NCBI GenBank assembly: GCA_030407315.1
Contig: JALQPE010002096.1
Location: 124,001-188,000 of the forward strand
From: Asparagopsis taxiformis
Taxonomy: Eukaryota; Rhodophyta; Florideophyceae; Bonnemaisoniales; Bonnemaisoniaceae
Direction: 5' to 3'
DNA length: 64,000 nucleotides
Translations under genes and position numbers: made by a program
Notes under the pieces: generated by a model
Told to the model about the DNA's origin: nothing
The model's database searches: none
The model's input: only the letters and a program-made list of their open reading frames with translations
Shown: positions 1 through 10,428 of the stretch, one piece after another
Layout of the letters: each line of letters begins with the position of its first letter
Numbering within the stretch: the stretch's first letter is position 1

Positions 1-306
1 GGAGCAGCCACGCAGACGGCGGTGCGAGCAGGTCTCGCACGCGCTGGAAGAGCACTGTCGTCGACACATGTCGTCGGCGAAGCCGGTCAGGGACTTGTGC
101 GCGCCACTTTGGCCGGCGACGGACGAATTGTCAAGCTGCATGTCGCCAAGGGCATCGGCAAGGAGGGTCCAAAGGCCATTGAGACGCTTGTGGTGTCCGC
201 GGTCAATCGGGCACATGATCGATTGAGGGAGGAGACGAGACGACAAGTTATGTCGGATCTACCACCAAACGTGGATCCGTCCATGGTTCTTCGGTCGCTG
301 CCGTAG
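1..306 (+). CDS. YbaB/EbfC-family nucleoid-associated protein, 3' part
   Basis: The reading frame is open from the first base of the window, so the 5' end is missing; about 101 C-terminal codons are visible. The piece has the YbaB/EbfC pattern: a G-x-A-G-x-G-L-V-x-A-T segment, a G-x-G-x-I/V-x-x-L/V strand pair, then an L-V-V-S-A-V-N-x-A helix followed by a charged helix. In bacteria and plastids this family forms small homodimers that bind DNA. In an alga a plastid nucleoid protein is likely, but the targeting sequence lies outside the window. An AATAAA polyadenylation-type hexamer lies about 90 bp after the stop, at 394-399. The GTG at position 22 is simply an internal Val codon. Family assignment is fairly secure; function is inferred from the family. 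Confidence 0.72.
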   Translation, partial: GAATQTAVRAGLARAGRALSSTHVVGEAGQGLVRATLAGDGRIVKLHVAKGIGKEGPKAIETLVVSAVNRAHDRLREETRRQVMSDLPPNVDPSMVLRSLP

Positions 307-2933
307 ACGCCGTGTGCCGCACGCGTGGATGCGGCTGTGGGGGAAGGTTTGGGTTGTTGTTTAGAGCAAAGTTGTTGTTGTCGGTGTGTGTGTAATAAAC
401 GGAAATTATGCCATGTGTTTGTTTGTGTCGTGCGTGTGTCGGTTGAATTGATACGGTTTATTGTGCTAGTAGTGTTACTGCGCGACTAGGCTAGATGGAA
501 ATAGTCACGTCAGAGCAGTAGTGGTTGGGGATATGGAACGTGCGGCACGAAACGCTGGAATGTCGGGTCACAACAGGTCGAGGAGCCATTTGCAGGCCTC
601 GCGATATGTGAAACGAAGTTTGTCATCGCGCTGTGATAGTTTGCGCAAGTTGGCTATAATTTCTGCGAGAAGGTGCACCATGTATGCTGTTTGGACGGAC
701 GGTGTGAATTGCAGCGAGTTGGTAGCAAGTGATGTAGTCGGGTAGCGGCTTTATACGGGAAATGTTTACACTTGCTCAGCATAGGTGGTGTCGGGCATGC
801 GGGGATGGTCATACTTATTCCCAAACATCAAGCGAAGGGAGTGTGCCGGTAGGCGGAGCACAGGAGTGTTGCAGTTATTCACGAGGGATTCGGTCGAGCG
901 GTTGGGTTTGGGATTGTGGAGAATATAGTTTGGTTAATTGCTTGAAACTGAAAATACAAGAGGGTTTACAGTACGTTACTGTACAATCTTGTCGACTCGA
1001 AGTGCGGTGGCGTGCGGTGCTGTTGCAGTGGCACATGAGCTCGTTCACAATGGATTTTACACGAGTTGTTTCGACGCGATGATGGTTGTTAAAGTTATGA
1101 AAGGGAGCGCGACGTCGAGCATTAATTCTACGTAGCATCGAATCCACACAAGTTTGGAACAACAATTAAGCAAAGCGGAGGGACAGCACGAGGCGGGAGT
1201 TGATCTGACGAAGCAGCGGGAATGAATGGCGACCGGAAGAGTCGCGTCGGGCACGTACAGGGGGAGCAGGGAATGAAGCATAGCAGTGTGTTGTATGAAG
1301 GTGCAGTTGGAAGTGGATGGGCGCGGAGGCAATTTCACGTGATGGCAACCATCCAACGAGGTTTAGCGCGGCGAGACGGACAGATTGGCACGCGACGACG
1401 GCGCTGGTCATGAAAAGCGGTGTGTGTAGGCGCCACGGGGCGAAATAACTGCAGTGGATCGGGGACGGTAAGTCGAAGCAGGGTATAGGCGAGTTACAAC
1501 GTGACGGATTGGGCGGTGCTAATGAGCAGAGAGATATGAGTAACGCGAGTTGCATCTATATTGCAGCGGGCGCGAAAAGGACGGACCACGTGAGCGGGCT
1601 GTTTACAAGTGCATAAAAGCGTGCGTTACACAGCTCGATAACGTATGGTATAAAATGTATATTTTGCACCAGACTGTGAATAATCAGACGTGCCAATGGT
1701 AGCGAGGACGGACTCGACAGATGGTTAGCAATGCCGCACAGTCGTGCAGTGATGGAAAGAATTTTAACATCTGGACAAGAGGTCATCAGCAACTATGTGA
1801 CGCACACACGTAGTAGCTACGGCGATCGATTGCAAATTACGGCTGGGTCGTCCATCGGGGCGATGATGCGGGCACATTTGCGACGAGCGCGCAAGCGACT
1901 CGATGATGGAGGCGGATGCAATGCAAAGCAATGCACATAAGTATGACATGTACGTCCGGAACACGTGGCCAGGTGTGGGCGGAGAAGACATGCGATGTGG
2001 ACACGTGGTGGTGCGTTTGCATCCGGCATTACATGCGTCCATAACGAGTGGCGTGCGAGCGATGGGGGCCAAGATGGACGCCGTTGGGCTGACAAGTGGG
2101 TGGTCACGCGTGTGTTGGTTGGATGCAAAGATGGGATGGGTGATATGAGAGATGATGCGTTTTGGCACGTTTGGGAATTTGAAACCATCAGGCCGTTGAT
2201 GATCATTTTTGTGTCGTTGCTGGTGTAAATACAGCGGTTTATTGCTCGTTTCGTTTGGTAACGGCCCGTTGAATTGAATTATAGAAACAAAAGTCATGTC
2301 CGTTCCATCGCGCATCTTCTCAATCATGCGCCCATTATCGGTGCGTGCGCACGACGTGACATGACGCATCAGACAAGCACAAACAGCATCCAACGGCGTG
2401 TCTCATCCCTTTCGCCGCGACGCGACGCGACCCATAGCCCGGCAGGTAACCCGCATGTTGCATAATTATTCCCCAACCACTGCCCGACGCAGCCAAGCCG
2501 TTCAATGCAATCGATTTGTCGTAGCCTCGTCTCGTCTCGACTCGCCCCGCCCCACGCGGCCCCAGCCCCAGCCCCATCATCCATACTTCAACGTACCCTT
2601 GACACACATTACTGTATCTTTCAATATCACTGTATCCCAACCAGCGCAACCTCCGATCACACACCATAATTGACCGCACCTACACGCACCGCACGCCCAG
2701 CAACGCCATACGCACGCCTCATACACTTCCTCACCGCCCAGCCCTGCCCAGCCCTGCCCTGCCCAACACCCGCTGCTTATCGCGCTCCCACGCTGTACTG
2801 CCACGCCGCCTATTTTCGTATTCCACTACAAAACTCGTCCGGCCCCCACTCGCCCTGCCCCGACCCCGACCCGCCGCCACCCATCTGTCCCGTCAGTCCA
2901 CCGTCTCCCCCGCCCTCCCCTCCTCATTCCGTC
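307..2933. other. gene-poor stretch
   Basis: I see no supportable gene in these 2.6 kb. Open frames on both strands (for example 1764-2393 minus and 1166-1555 minus) are low-complexity, rich in Cys/His/Ser/Arg, overlap each other, and resemble no family. The last 400 bp before the GT2 start are C-rich and probably 5' UTR or promoter of that gene. Confidence 0.5.
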
Positions 2934-5255
2934 ATGCCGCTTCCGGACGACCCGCAAAAGCTTGAGCGCCACCTCGCAGCCGCCGGAGGCTTGCGCGCCA
3001 CCCCCTCCATCCCTCCCATGCTCCCCGGTGAATGGCGCCCCGGCATGCCCTGTCACTGGACCGAGATAACCCCAGCGACCAAATGGAGGTACCGACTCAT
3101 TCGTATCCTCATCCTCCTCCACGCCGCTTCCGGTATCGCCTACTTGCAGTACCGCGCTCGTCAGACAATTGGCATCTACACCACCCAGCCCGTCCTCGTC
3201 GCTTACCAGATCTTCTTCTTCGTGCTCGAGATCATTAGTATCGTCTCCATCGTGTTCCGCATCTTCGAGGATTGGAGCAGTCTCAAAAGAAACTGCATCG
3301 ACTTTAAAAACATCCCCACAGACCTTATTGCCCCCCATTTCTCCCATTCTCGTCGAGCAAAGACCCGCCCCGAACACGCAAACTACCCCTCCATAGGCGT
3401 CTTCATCCCGTGTTACAATGAAGACGTCGATCTCGTCCTCGAGACCGTCCTGGGTGCACTCAATATCGATTACCCTCGCGAACTTGTTACCGTGTACCTA
3501 TGCGACGATGGAAAGGACCAACTCAAACGCAGCATGATCTCCCAGCTTCGAAAGCAGTACAAGAACATTCACTACGTTGTCAGACCGGACAATAGTCACG
3601 CCAAGGCTGGTAACCTCAACTATTCCCTGGAGAGAACTACAAGCGATCTTGTCGTCACATTGGATGCTGATTTTGTAGCCAGACCCAATTTGCTCCAGCG
3701 TCTCATTCCGTACTACTACGTTTGGAACCCAACAATAGGCATGTACGAGTTCAACGAGACTGTTGCCGTTGTGCAAACGCCTCAGTACTTTAGGAATCTT
3801 TCCGCGTACGACAGTGACCCTTTGGATCAGCGAGGCACCCTGTTCTTTAGTGTTGTGCAGCCCGGCAAAGATTATTTCAATGCTTCGACCATGATTGGTA
3901 CCACAAATTTGCTCAGTCGTGCCGCCCTCCAAGAAGCTGGCTACTATCCCTACCATTCCATTACCGAGGATACAGCCATGTCTCTTGCCTTTCATTCACT
4001 CGGGTACAGGACTTATTGGGTCTCAGAGTCACTTGCCACTGGACTTGCAACCACATCACTTTGGAGCAACCTCAGCCAGCGTGCCAGATGGCTCAAGGGG
4101 GATTGGCAAATTCTCTTTTCGAGAAAGGGTCCTGTCACAGTAAAGGGGCTCTCTTTCGTCCAGAGATTGTTGTACCTCCACATGACGTATGCAAGGCTTT
4201 CTTCCGTTGTACATCTGTTGTATGATCTCGGTGCAGTGCTCTTGCTTGTTGCCGCCATTTCACCATTGGATGCCCCTGATCCAAAGCTCTTCATCATTTA
4301 CATTTCCATTGTTGTTCTCATGAGTTTTGCAGTGCGGTTTGCAATCACTACCGGGAATCCTGGTGTCGGCAAGTCTGAGTCTGGCTCCGTAGTATTTGAG
4401 GCCATCTTTAGATATACAACGGTGAAGGGTATGGTATTGGCGTTGTTCGGTGGTCAAAACCTCAAGTTTAAGGTGACGGACAAGTCTGGTGTCCCATCGA
4501 AAGACAAGAAGAAAAAGACGGGTGTACCAGAGACGGAAGAAGAGCCAGTTGAGAAGTTTGATGAAAATGCCAGACACACAGTGCTTGGACGCGGTTCGCC
4601 CGAACAAGAAGCAGTCGGCATGGAGAGCAGCGGTGGGGTGTCTTCCTCAAACGCATCACCAGACGTTAGCGATAGACAGAGTACAACTAGCACAGGACAG
4701 GGAGATGACTCGTCGAGCACGGCGACCGAGGATGATGATGGACGATCGTACAAGAAGATGCGACGACCACGAACGCCAGAGGAGCGTGCCACACGACGGA
4801 AAGACATTGTGAAAAACTTGAAGCGAATATGGTTTAACATTTTCATGGCGATTCTGCTGATGTTTTCAGTGGTGTACGCTTGCGTGAATCCTCCCAATCC
4901 ACGAACGGAGCCGTTCATTTTTGAGGGAGAATTGGTGCGTCTAGAATCTGCAAATGTTCTGCCATTGGCGATGGCGCTCGGGTTTGCGGTGATGAATCTT
5001 CTGCCACATCTGCTTGCAATTTATCTTTGCTTCATCCCGTACGTGTCCGGATGGGTGATGACGGATCTGGTGCATGGACGGTGCGACCAGTTTGCGGTGC
5101 ACCCGAAAACGGGTAAGCTGTTTGTGCCATGGTCGTTCATTAGTTTGGTGGCATTTGCAAAGGCTTTAATTCTGTTTGGTTCCATCGGAGCACTGGCGTA
5201 TTTTGCGTGGGGAACGGAAAACAGCGGATTGCAATTAGTTCCCGTTAACGGCTGA
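2934..5255 (+). CDS. cellulose synthase-like family 2 glycosyltransferase (BcsA-type)
   Basis: A membrane processive beta-glycosyltransferase, probably a UDP-glucose-dependent cellulose or beta-glucan synthase at the plasma membrane or Golgi. The first ATG in frame is at 2934 (773 aa); the frame is open further upstream but only from a TTG. All GT2 hallmarks are present: two N-terminal membrane segments (about residues 50-110), the DDG substrate motif near 191, D-A-D near 244, T-E-D near 344-346 and the Q-R-A-R-W acceptor motif near 382, followed by more membrane helices. A K-F-K-V-T motif typical of BcsA/Csl enzymes lies near 515. After it comes an unusual insertion of about 110 residues, acidic and Ser/Thr/Lys-rich, then further C-terminal membrane helices. 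No PilZ domain and no plant-specific CesA regions are evident. The exact polysaccharide product cannot be told from sequence. Confidence 0.88.
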   Translation: MPLPDDPQKLERHLAAAGGLRATPSIPPMLPGEWRPGMPCHWTEITPATKWRYRLIRILILLHAASGIAYLQYRARQTIGIYTTQPVLVAYQIFFFVLEIISIVSIVFRIFEDWSSLKRNCIDFKNIPTDLIAPHFSHSRRAKTRPEHANYPSIGVFIPCYNEDVDLVLETVLGALNIDYPRELVTVYLCDDGKDQLKRSMISQLRKQYKNIHYVVRPDNSHAKAGNLNYSLERTTSDLVVTLDADFVARPNLLQRLIPYYYVWNPTIGMYEFNETVAVVQTPQYFRNLSAYDSDPLDQRGTLFFSVVQPGKDYFNASTMIGTTNLLSRAALQEAGYYPYHSITEDTAMSLAFHSLGYRTYWVSESLATGLATTSLWSNLSQRARWLKGDWQILFSRKGPVTVKGLSFVQRLLYLHMTYARLSSVVHLLYDLGAVLLLVAAISPLDAPDPKLFIIYISIVVLMSFAVRFAITTGNPGVGKSESGSVVFEAIFRYTTVKGMVLALFGGQNLKFKVTDKSGVPSKDKKKKTGVPETEEEPVEKFDENARHTVLGRGSPEQEAVGMESSGGVSSSNASPDVSDRQSTTSTGQGDDSSSTATEDDDGRSYKKMRRPRTPEERATRRKDIVKNLKRIWFNIFMAILLMFSVVYACVNPPNPRTEPFIFEGELVRLESANVLPLAMALGFAVMNLLPHLLAIYLCFIPYVSGWVMTDLVHGRCDQFAVHPKTGKLFVPWSFISLVAFAKALILFGSIGALAYFAWGTENSGLQLVPVNG

Positions 5256-5745
5256 ACGGGTGTGTCATAGTTTCGATGACGCATGATGTTGTATGATATG
5301 GAATCGCTTCATAGAGCGCTTGATAGATTGCACTAGATGGTTGCGTAGCATTGGTGGGTAGGGTGGTCGGTCGGTCAGCTGCCCGCGACGCAATTTGAAT
5401 AACATTTAAAGAGCTAACTGATTTAGAATGATGCAGACAAAGTATCAAGTCACGTACCTTGGGCGTGTGTACTTCTATCGTTAATTGGTACCTGGAGTGA
5501 AGGTATCGCCTGCAGTGTAGGTGGTAGAGGTTTCTCCGCCCGTTAACGATACTTTGCTGGTGTAAACCAGTGCCTTCCATCGTAAGGATGTTGGTTCACG
5601 TACATGTGATTGGCTGTGCTGGTGGAACATAAAATATCAAGCAACTCGGAACAACTGTTGCCCTTTCAAGTCGCACTACAGTCGCAAGTGTTTAATTCGG
5701 TGTCAGGGCCACATGTAGGAGCAAATCAAAAAATTTCATCCATCA
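5256..5745. other. intergenic, nothing recognised
   Basis: A 490 bp stretch between the GT2 stop and the tRNA. Only short unsupported frames are present. Confidence 0.5.
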
Positions 5746-5819
5746 TACTTCTGACGAGGGTCGAACTCGTGACCTCTAGCATGTGAAGCTAGCGCTCTAA
5801 CCAACTGAGCTACAGAAGC
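5746..5819 (-). tRNA. tRNA-Val (CAC)
   Basis: Read on the minus strand, the cloverleaf is complete in 73 nt plus discriminator A. The acceptor stem GCTTCTG pairs with CAGAAGT (one G-U pair), a D arm carries TAGCTCAGTTGG, and the anticodon stem CTAGC/GCTAG encloses loop TTCACAT with anticodon CAC. The T arm contains GTTCGA. There is no intron and no encoded CCA, as expected for a nuclear tRNA gene. The internal A and B boxes are intact. CAC reads the valine codon GTG. Confidence 0.93.
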
Positions 5820-7440
5820 TTCCTTGTTCCAGGTGAGGTTGGCTCTGCTATAAATCCAATCAGGAATATAAATTGCGACTGAACTTCTGACAGTACCTAC
5901 TACAGTGGTTGCTGTGATTGACATATGGATTATTCTAAATTAGTGACTGGGAACTGGTAGTCAAGCACAGATGCGCATTGGGATATGCGCAACTTTGTAA
6001 GGACACGTCGAATTAAAGTGAGTAACAAGCATTGATGAGACTTGAGAGGAACACGTTAGATGGCCTAACAACTGGAGATTGCGTGCCTATGCTCGCGGTA
6101 TAATACTGACAAGGTGGATATGCAATTGCGGGAGAATGGGGGCGTATTGCAACACGAGCATGACACTGGGCAGATGATGATGCAGCGAGTGTTGAAAATG
6201 GTGCTGGCACATATGGGCGGATGCAAGGCCATGGCATTGGGCTGAACGGGTGTTGTTGCATGGCGGCTGCATAAGGGAGTGTACATCCACCAAAAGCGTG
6301 CAAGTGGACATGCGAGAGAGCGAAATGGTACGCAAGGGTAGCAGTTTCTGATTACACGTGTGTGAAAAAAGTTAAATTGCGAGCGAATATTTTTGGACGC
6401 TGCAGAAAAGGGTGGATGGCAAGTTTGACGCTTACACGGCGCGTGTGAAAGCAAGATTGAGAGTAAACGTTTGGCTTAGGACACGTACACTGCACTGGCG
6501 CTGCAGAATTGGCATGTCCATTTGGTTGCTGCAAGGTCAGGGCGCGCACCACGTGTCACATCGCAATTGTCGAAATCAACTGGTCGCCGTGAACTGCATT
6601 GGGCGTCTACAGTATAGTGCACGACGGGGCGCTTGGCATCGCCAAGTACGTGTGAACAAACGAGCGCGGCTAAGCGTCATGCCGCGGACATGTGGCGGTC
6701 AAGTGTCACTGGGGGACGACTTTGCACATAGCAGAGACTATCTGGTTTGGGCAGATTTGGTCAGTGTATTCCATGAATTGTTGCCCAACAGTGGGCAGTC
6801 AAGTCGGTGTCCCGATACATTTATGGCTGCAAGCGAAATGTAAGCGAGCTGAATCAAGTTTGGGAGATATTTGAAGGATGGACCGTTTACAACTGTTGCT
6901 ACTTGTCAATGGACCATTGGGGAATACAGCGGCAAGTGTAAGAGAGGATCGGTGAAGCGTAAAGCAAGGCAGTGACAGAAACGTCAGGAGTCAGTAACGT
7001 CTAAATTTGGTATACAATTTGAGCGAAAAAACTATGAACATGATCTTAGTATCGGCTGACATCAAATCACACGTCGTGCACCATATACAGTATGCGCAAG
7101 AAATTGGGCAACGCGTGCACCAAGTCAACGGCTCTACCGAGTTATCGATCGCTCGCTCGCTCGCTCATCGATTGCAGTGTCCACCAACCAGGGCGGCGCA
7201 TAGTAGCGGCCCGACATTTTCCTCGTATTCGACGTCTGCAACTTACCGCCTTATTCCATTACAGTAGAGTAGCGAGGGGGGCGCGCCGCGGCGCAGATAT
7301 CGTATGTGCATGATCCAGAGCAACAAATCAGAAATAGCAGTAGCGACCCCCTATTTATACACAACAAAAGCAGCTCACGCGCCCCTGCACGCCGGCGCCC
7401 CAACAATTCGACCCCGACCGAGCGCGACACGGCCGTCATC
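5820..7440. other. gene-poor stretch upstream of the SOD gene
   Basis: No gene is supported over 1.6 kb. The longest frame (6412-6843 plus) has no recognisable domain and a biased composition. A short GCTC simple repeat occurs at about 7148-7166. The final 150 bp before the SOD start may be its promoter or 5' UTR. Confidence 0.45.
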
Positions 7441-8058
7441 ATGTACCAACTCATCCTATTGGCGCTCCTCTGCGCGCTCGTCCACGCTGAATCGCTCTCG
7501 ACAACTTCGCGTCGATCCATCACCGTGTTCACCGAGCTCGGCTGCAACAGCCTGCCCGTGCTGGTGTGCAGTGTGCAACCAACCGCTGCCTTTCCGGACA
7601 CTGCGGGCACCGTGTTTTTCCGACCGACCTGGGTGCCAGCTGCGCCCGGCTCGGATCGCTTTGCGTGCTACGTGCGTATCACTGCCAAAGTGACGGGTCT
7701 TTCGCACAACAAGCATGGCTTTCACATCCACACGTACGGCGATGTGACCATGGACGACGGTTCGAGTACCGGCGGCCATTTCACCAACCCCGCCGGCGAC
7801 GAGATCGACCACGGCTATTCGGATAGCTCGGTGCGCCATTGGGGAGATCTGGACAATCTCAGTGCTGCAAGTGATGGTACTGCTACGTACGATCGCGTCG
7901 ATAATGTGATTCGATTGGGCTCTGTTGTTGGTCGCGGAATTACGATTCATGAAGCGGAGGATATGGGCCCGGCTGAGCAGCCAACTGGCGCATCTGGGGC
8001 GCGCGTTGGGCACTGCGTCATCGGGTATGCGAATCCTACGTATGCAACAGAGCTGTAG
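7441..8058 (+). CDS. secreted Cu/Zn superoxide dismutase
   Basis: Converts superoxide to hydrogen peroxide and oxygen. The 205-aa product starts at ATG 7441 with a clear signal peptide (hydrophobic run then A-E-S at about residue 18), so it enters the secretory pathway. The SOD fold is complete: the G-F-H-I-H copper ligands, G-G-H-F-T bridging His, D-H-G and R-H-W-G-D zinc ligands, the I-T-I-H-E copper ligand, and the active-site Arg in S-G-A-R-V-G-H-C-V-I-G. The usual first Cys of the conserved disulfide, normally just before the bridging His, is absent, while extra Cys residues occur near the mature N-terminus (E-L-G-C and V-L-V-C), so the disulfide must be rewired or missing. Cu/Zn SODs are patchily distributed in algae, which makes the presence of this gene notable. 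Family assignment is firm; extracellular location is inferred. Confidence 0.93.
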   Translation: MYQLILLALLCALVHAESLSTTSRRSITVFTELGCNSLPVLVCSVQPTAAFPDTAGTVFFRPTWVPAAPGSDRFACYVRITAKVTGLSHNKHGFHIHTYGDVTMDDGSSTGGHFTNPAGDEIDHGYSDSSVRHWGDLDNLSAASDGTATYDRVDNVIRLGSVVGRGITIHEAEDMGPAEQPTGASGARVGHCVIGYANPTYATEL

Positions 8059-8358
8059 GAGGAGCGCGTAATTTGACGCTCGGCTGGTCTGCTTATTTGT
8101 ATGTGCAACCTATGTGTGATGTGGATATTGTGGTTGAGGCATATGCGGCATGGCTAGCCATATGGATGCTGTCTTTTCGAAACCTGCCGTGTTCAGGGGG
8201 CATCCGCGCTGCCGTTGTAGTGCTCTTGCTCGGCGGCAATTGTTGCATTGGTGTTTTTTTGCTACGGCGTTGTATAGCGCTGTGTCTCCAACCAACTGTT
8301 AAGTGTCTGGAGTAGACAATTTTTATTAAAAACTGTTGCAGACTGTTGCGTGACGTTG

Positions 8359-8373
8359 AAATTGGCCCAATTT
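8359..8373. promoter_or_regulatory. palindromic double CCAAT-box candidate
   Basis: Seven-base arms AAATTGG and CCAATTT around a single C give a CCAAT motif on each strand, about 165 bp upstream of the likely TBCB start. CCAAT boxes are bound by NF-Y in eukaryotes; function here is inference. Confidence 0.35.
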
Positions 8374-8426
8374 ACAATTCAATTAGCGCTGCATAATTGC
8401 AAAGCCATCCATTATCATACCACATC

Positions 8427-8438
8427 TTTTGGCGGGAA
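8427..8438 (+). promoter_or_regulatory. E2F/DP-type site upstream of TBCB
   Basis: TTTTGGCGGGAA matches the E2F/DP consensus (TTTSGCGCS-like, WTTGGCGGGAA in plants and algae). It lies 100 bp before the TBCB start and shares its GGCGGGAA core with the pair upstream of MCM5. Binding is not shown by sequence alone. Confidence 0.45.
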
Positions 8439-8537
8439 TGCGGCCTGACTAAGCCCCCTCCACCCCTGACGTGCGCTGCCATACAAATGCATCCATCCTT
8501 GACGGTCAACACCTCCTTGCCCTTCACCGCCGCCCAC

Positions 8538-9365
8538 ATGAGTGCCTACCAAACGCCCACCACGCGCGATCAAGTGCGCGCCTACGTGCTGTCCGAATCA
8601 ACAGCGCAGGCACGCGCCGCACAAACCGTGCTGCTCAATGTGACCCACTCCAATCTCAAGTCGACGCGCTTCGCCGAACTACGCATGGACGTGCGCACGC
8701 GCATCAGCGACGTCAAACAGCGGCTCTATCTGCACACCGGCACGCGACCGGCATTTATGACGCTACTCCTACGTTCGCCGAGCGGCCAAATTCGCGCCCA
8801 ACTGAGCGACGAAACAGCCGTGCTCGGCGCCTACGACGTGCACACCGGCGACACACTGCACATCGAGGACGACGACGCGCAGTCGGCGTCCGCACACGGC
8901 TGGCTCGAAGACGTCTCGTTGGTGCCGCGCTATGTACTGTCGGACGAGGCGTATGACAAAAAGGAGGGTACATACCGCAAATTTAAGCAGCGCATGCGCG
9001 AGAAAGACCCCGCATGGTCGGCGACAGGCGCGTTGGCACGGCGGGAGGACGCGCGTCGCCGCGGCGCCGAGGTGGACTTTGCGCGTGACGCGCCGCCCGA
9101 CATTGCGCTCGGCGTCCGCGTGGAGGTGACGCCCGGCGGGAAGAGAGGGTGCGTGCGCTTCGTGGGAAACGAGCTTGTCGGACTGCCCGAGGGATGGTGG
9201 GTCGGCGTGTGTTATGACGAACCGGTTGGGAAAAATGATGGAATGGTCAAGGGGGTTCGGTATTTTCAGACACAACCAGCTTACGGAGGCTTTGTGCGGC
9301 CGTCCAATGTGCGCGTGGGAGATTTTAGCGTGCGCGCCGTCGACGAGAGCGAGGACGAGATTTGA
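8538..9365 (+). CDS. TBCB: tubulin-folding cofactor B
   Basis: A cytosolic chaperone that, with cofactor E, handles alpha-tubulin during tubulin dimer assembly. Domains in order: a ubiquitin-like N-terminal domain (to about residue 115, containing S-G-Q-I-R-A-Q-L-S-D-E), the TBCB linker with G-W-L-E-D-V-S-x-V-x-x-Y-x-L-S-D-E-A-Y, a charged helix, and a C-terminal CAP-Gly domain with V-G-V-C-Y-D-E-P-V-G-K-N-D-G and Y-G-G-F-V-R-P. The protein ends in an acidic tail with a D-E-I terminus, as in other TBCBs. I favour ATG 8538 (275 aa), since the Ubl domain starts soon after; ATG 8487 would add 17 residues. An E2F-type site lies in the upstream region. Confidence 0.9.
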   Translation: MSAYQTPTTRDQVRAYVLSESTAQARAAQTVLLNVTHSNLKSTRFAELRMDVRTRISDVKQRLYLHTGTRPAFMTLLLRSPSGQIRAQLSDETAVLGAYDVHTGDTLHIEDDDAQSASAHGWLEDVSLVPRYVLSDEAYDKKEGTYRKFKQRMREKDPAWSATGALARREDARRRGAEVDFARDAPPDIALGVRVEVTPGGKRGCVRFVGNELVGLPEGWWVGVCYDEPVGKNDGMVKGVRYFQTQPAYGGFVRPSNVRVGDFSVRAVDESEDEI

Positions 9366-9798
9366 CGCAACGGACGGTGGAATTGGCGTGCAGCCGATTG
9401 CATGGTGCGGAGTCGCGGGTGTAGACCGTGCAGATGTGAGCGTTGGCGGTGTTTGACGCGTTGGTCATTGGCCACCGCTTTTCAACACTTCGGTTGGTTG
9501 ACAAATATCGTCACACATTGGGTCACTAATTCATTCATCATGTGTCATTGACCACACAAATCGTCTGAAAAGTATGAACAAATTTAAAAAGATCTCATCC
9601 GTAGTCGTGGCCAATGAGATTCTCATCTCCTACTTTAACTATCCATCTCGTCCCGACCTGCCGCCCGTTGTCGTCGTCCTATAACCCAACACGTTTCTCA
9701 CCCGCCTCCAGTACTCTTTCGCCGACGACAGCTACCGCCGTCAGCAGCAATCGTCGTCCCTGCCGCGCGCCGTCACACTGGAATCCGACGTTGCCACC
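9366..9798. other. intergenic, probable 5' UTR/promoter
   Basis: No gene is seen. The 3' part is pyrimidine-rich and leads into a strong CCACCATGG start context of the next gene. Confidence 0.5.
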
Positions 9799-10428
9799 AT
9801 GGTTGCTGGGTACATCCCAGCAGCCGGCCGCATGCTCTACATACCAGCCGGACTTCTCATGCTCTTCTTCGGCGGCTTTCTCGTCAAGACCGGCCTATGT
9901 CTTGTGTCCTTCATTCTCGTCGCGCATCTGGCCTATCTCGTCGCCATAGCTATCGGACTCCAGCATTTTGCCGTGCTGCTCTTCACACTGCTGTGCGCTT
10001 CCGCCGCCTTTCTCTTCGTCCTCGAGGCCTGCGAGCAGGGCCCCGACTTTGCTACTGGCGCCGTTCTCGGCGCGTGCATCGCCATGACCTTGCTTCCCGC
10101 CCCGTTGCTCTCCGAGATCCTCGCCGTGCCCGTGCTCGCGTGCGCCTTCGGGCTCGTTTTCGAGCTCGTGCCCAAAGAAGTCAGCGTGTTTGTCACCAGC
10201 TATGGTGGCGGTTACATGATCTTCTTTGGCATGGAGCTCATCGACTCGGAGGTGGTCAATGGTGTGCGCACCGTCCCCGCCTTTGTGCAGCCCTCCAATG
10301 TGGATATCTGGTTTTCCGTTTTAAGCTTTCTCGTTGTTGGCATGCTGGGTTGTTGTGTTCAGTTTATATTGATCAGTGGACAGAGTCAGAGACATATATC
10401 TCGTTCGCATTACATCGATATTCCGTAG
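9799..10428 (+). CDS. polytopic membrane protein, TM198/DUF4203-like candidate
   Basis: A 209-aa protein made almost entirely of hydrophobic helices, with about six or seven membrane spans and short loops. Glycines occur in G-G-F-L-V-K and G-G-G-Y-M-I-F-F-G type patterns. The arrangement of repeated small-residue helices and an F-G-M-E-L-I segment is reminiscent of the TM7S3/TM198-like (DUF4203) family, but I cannot confirm this by eye. The start is supported by an ideal Kozak-like context (CCACCATGG). The C-terminal tail is short, polar and His/Ser/Arg-containing. No catalytic or transport motif is visible, so the function is unknown. Confidence 0.72.
   Translation: MVAGYIPAAGRMLYIPAGLLMLFFGGFLVKTGLCLVSFILVAHLAYLVAIAIGLQHFAVLLFTLLCASAAFLFVLEACEQGPDFATGAVLGACIAMTLLPAPLLSEILAVPVLACAFGLVFELVPKEVSVFVTSYGGGYMIFFGMELIDSEVVNGVRTVPAFVQPSNVDIWFSVLSFLVVGMLGCCVQFILISGQSQRHISRSHYIDIP

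Noticed and set aside
1764..2393. 209-codon minus-strand open frame
   Set aside because: Rich in Cys, His, Arg and Ser, overlaps other frames, and has no domain or start context; it lies in a gene-poor stretch.
5736..5924. Minus-strand frame with a familiar-looking peptide
   Set aside because: The peptide is the translation of the tRNA-Val gene, not a protein.
6412..6843. 143-codon plus-strand open frame
   Set aside because: No domain, signal peptide or regular hydrophobicity; composition like random GC-rich DNA.
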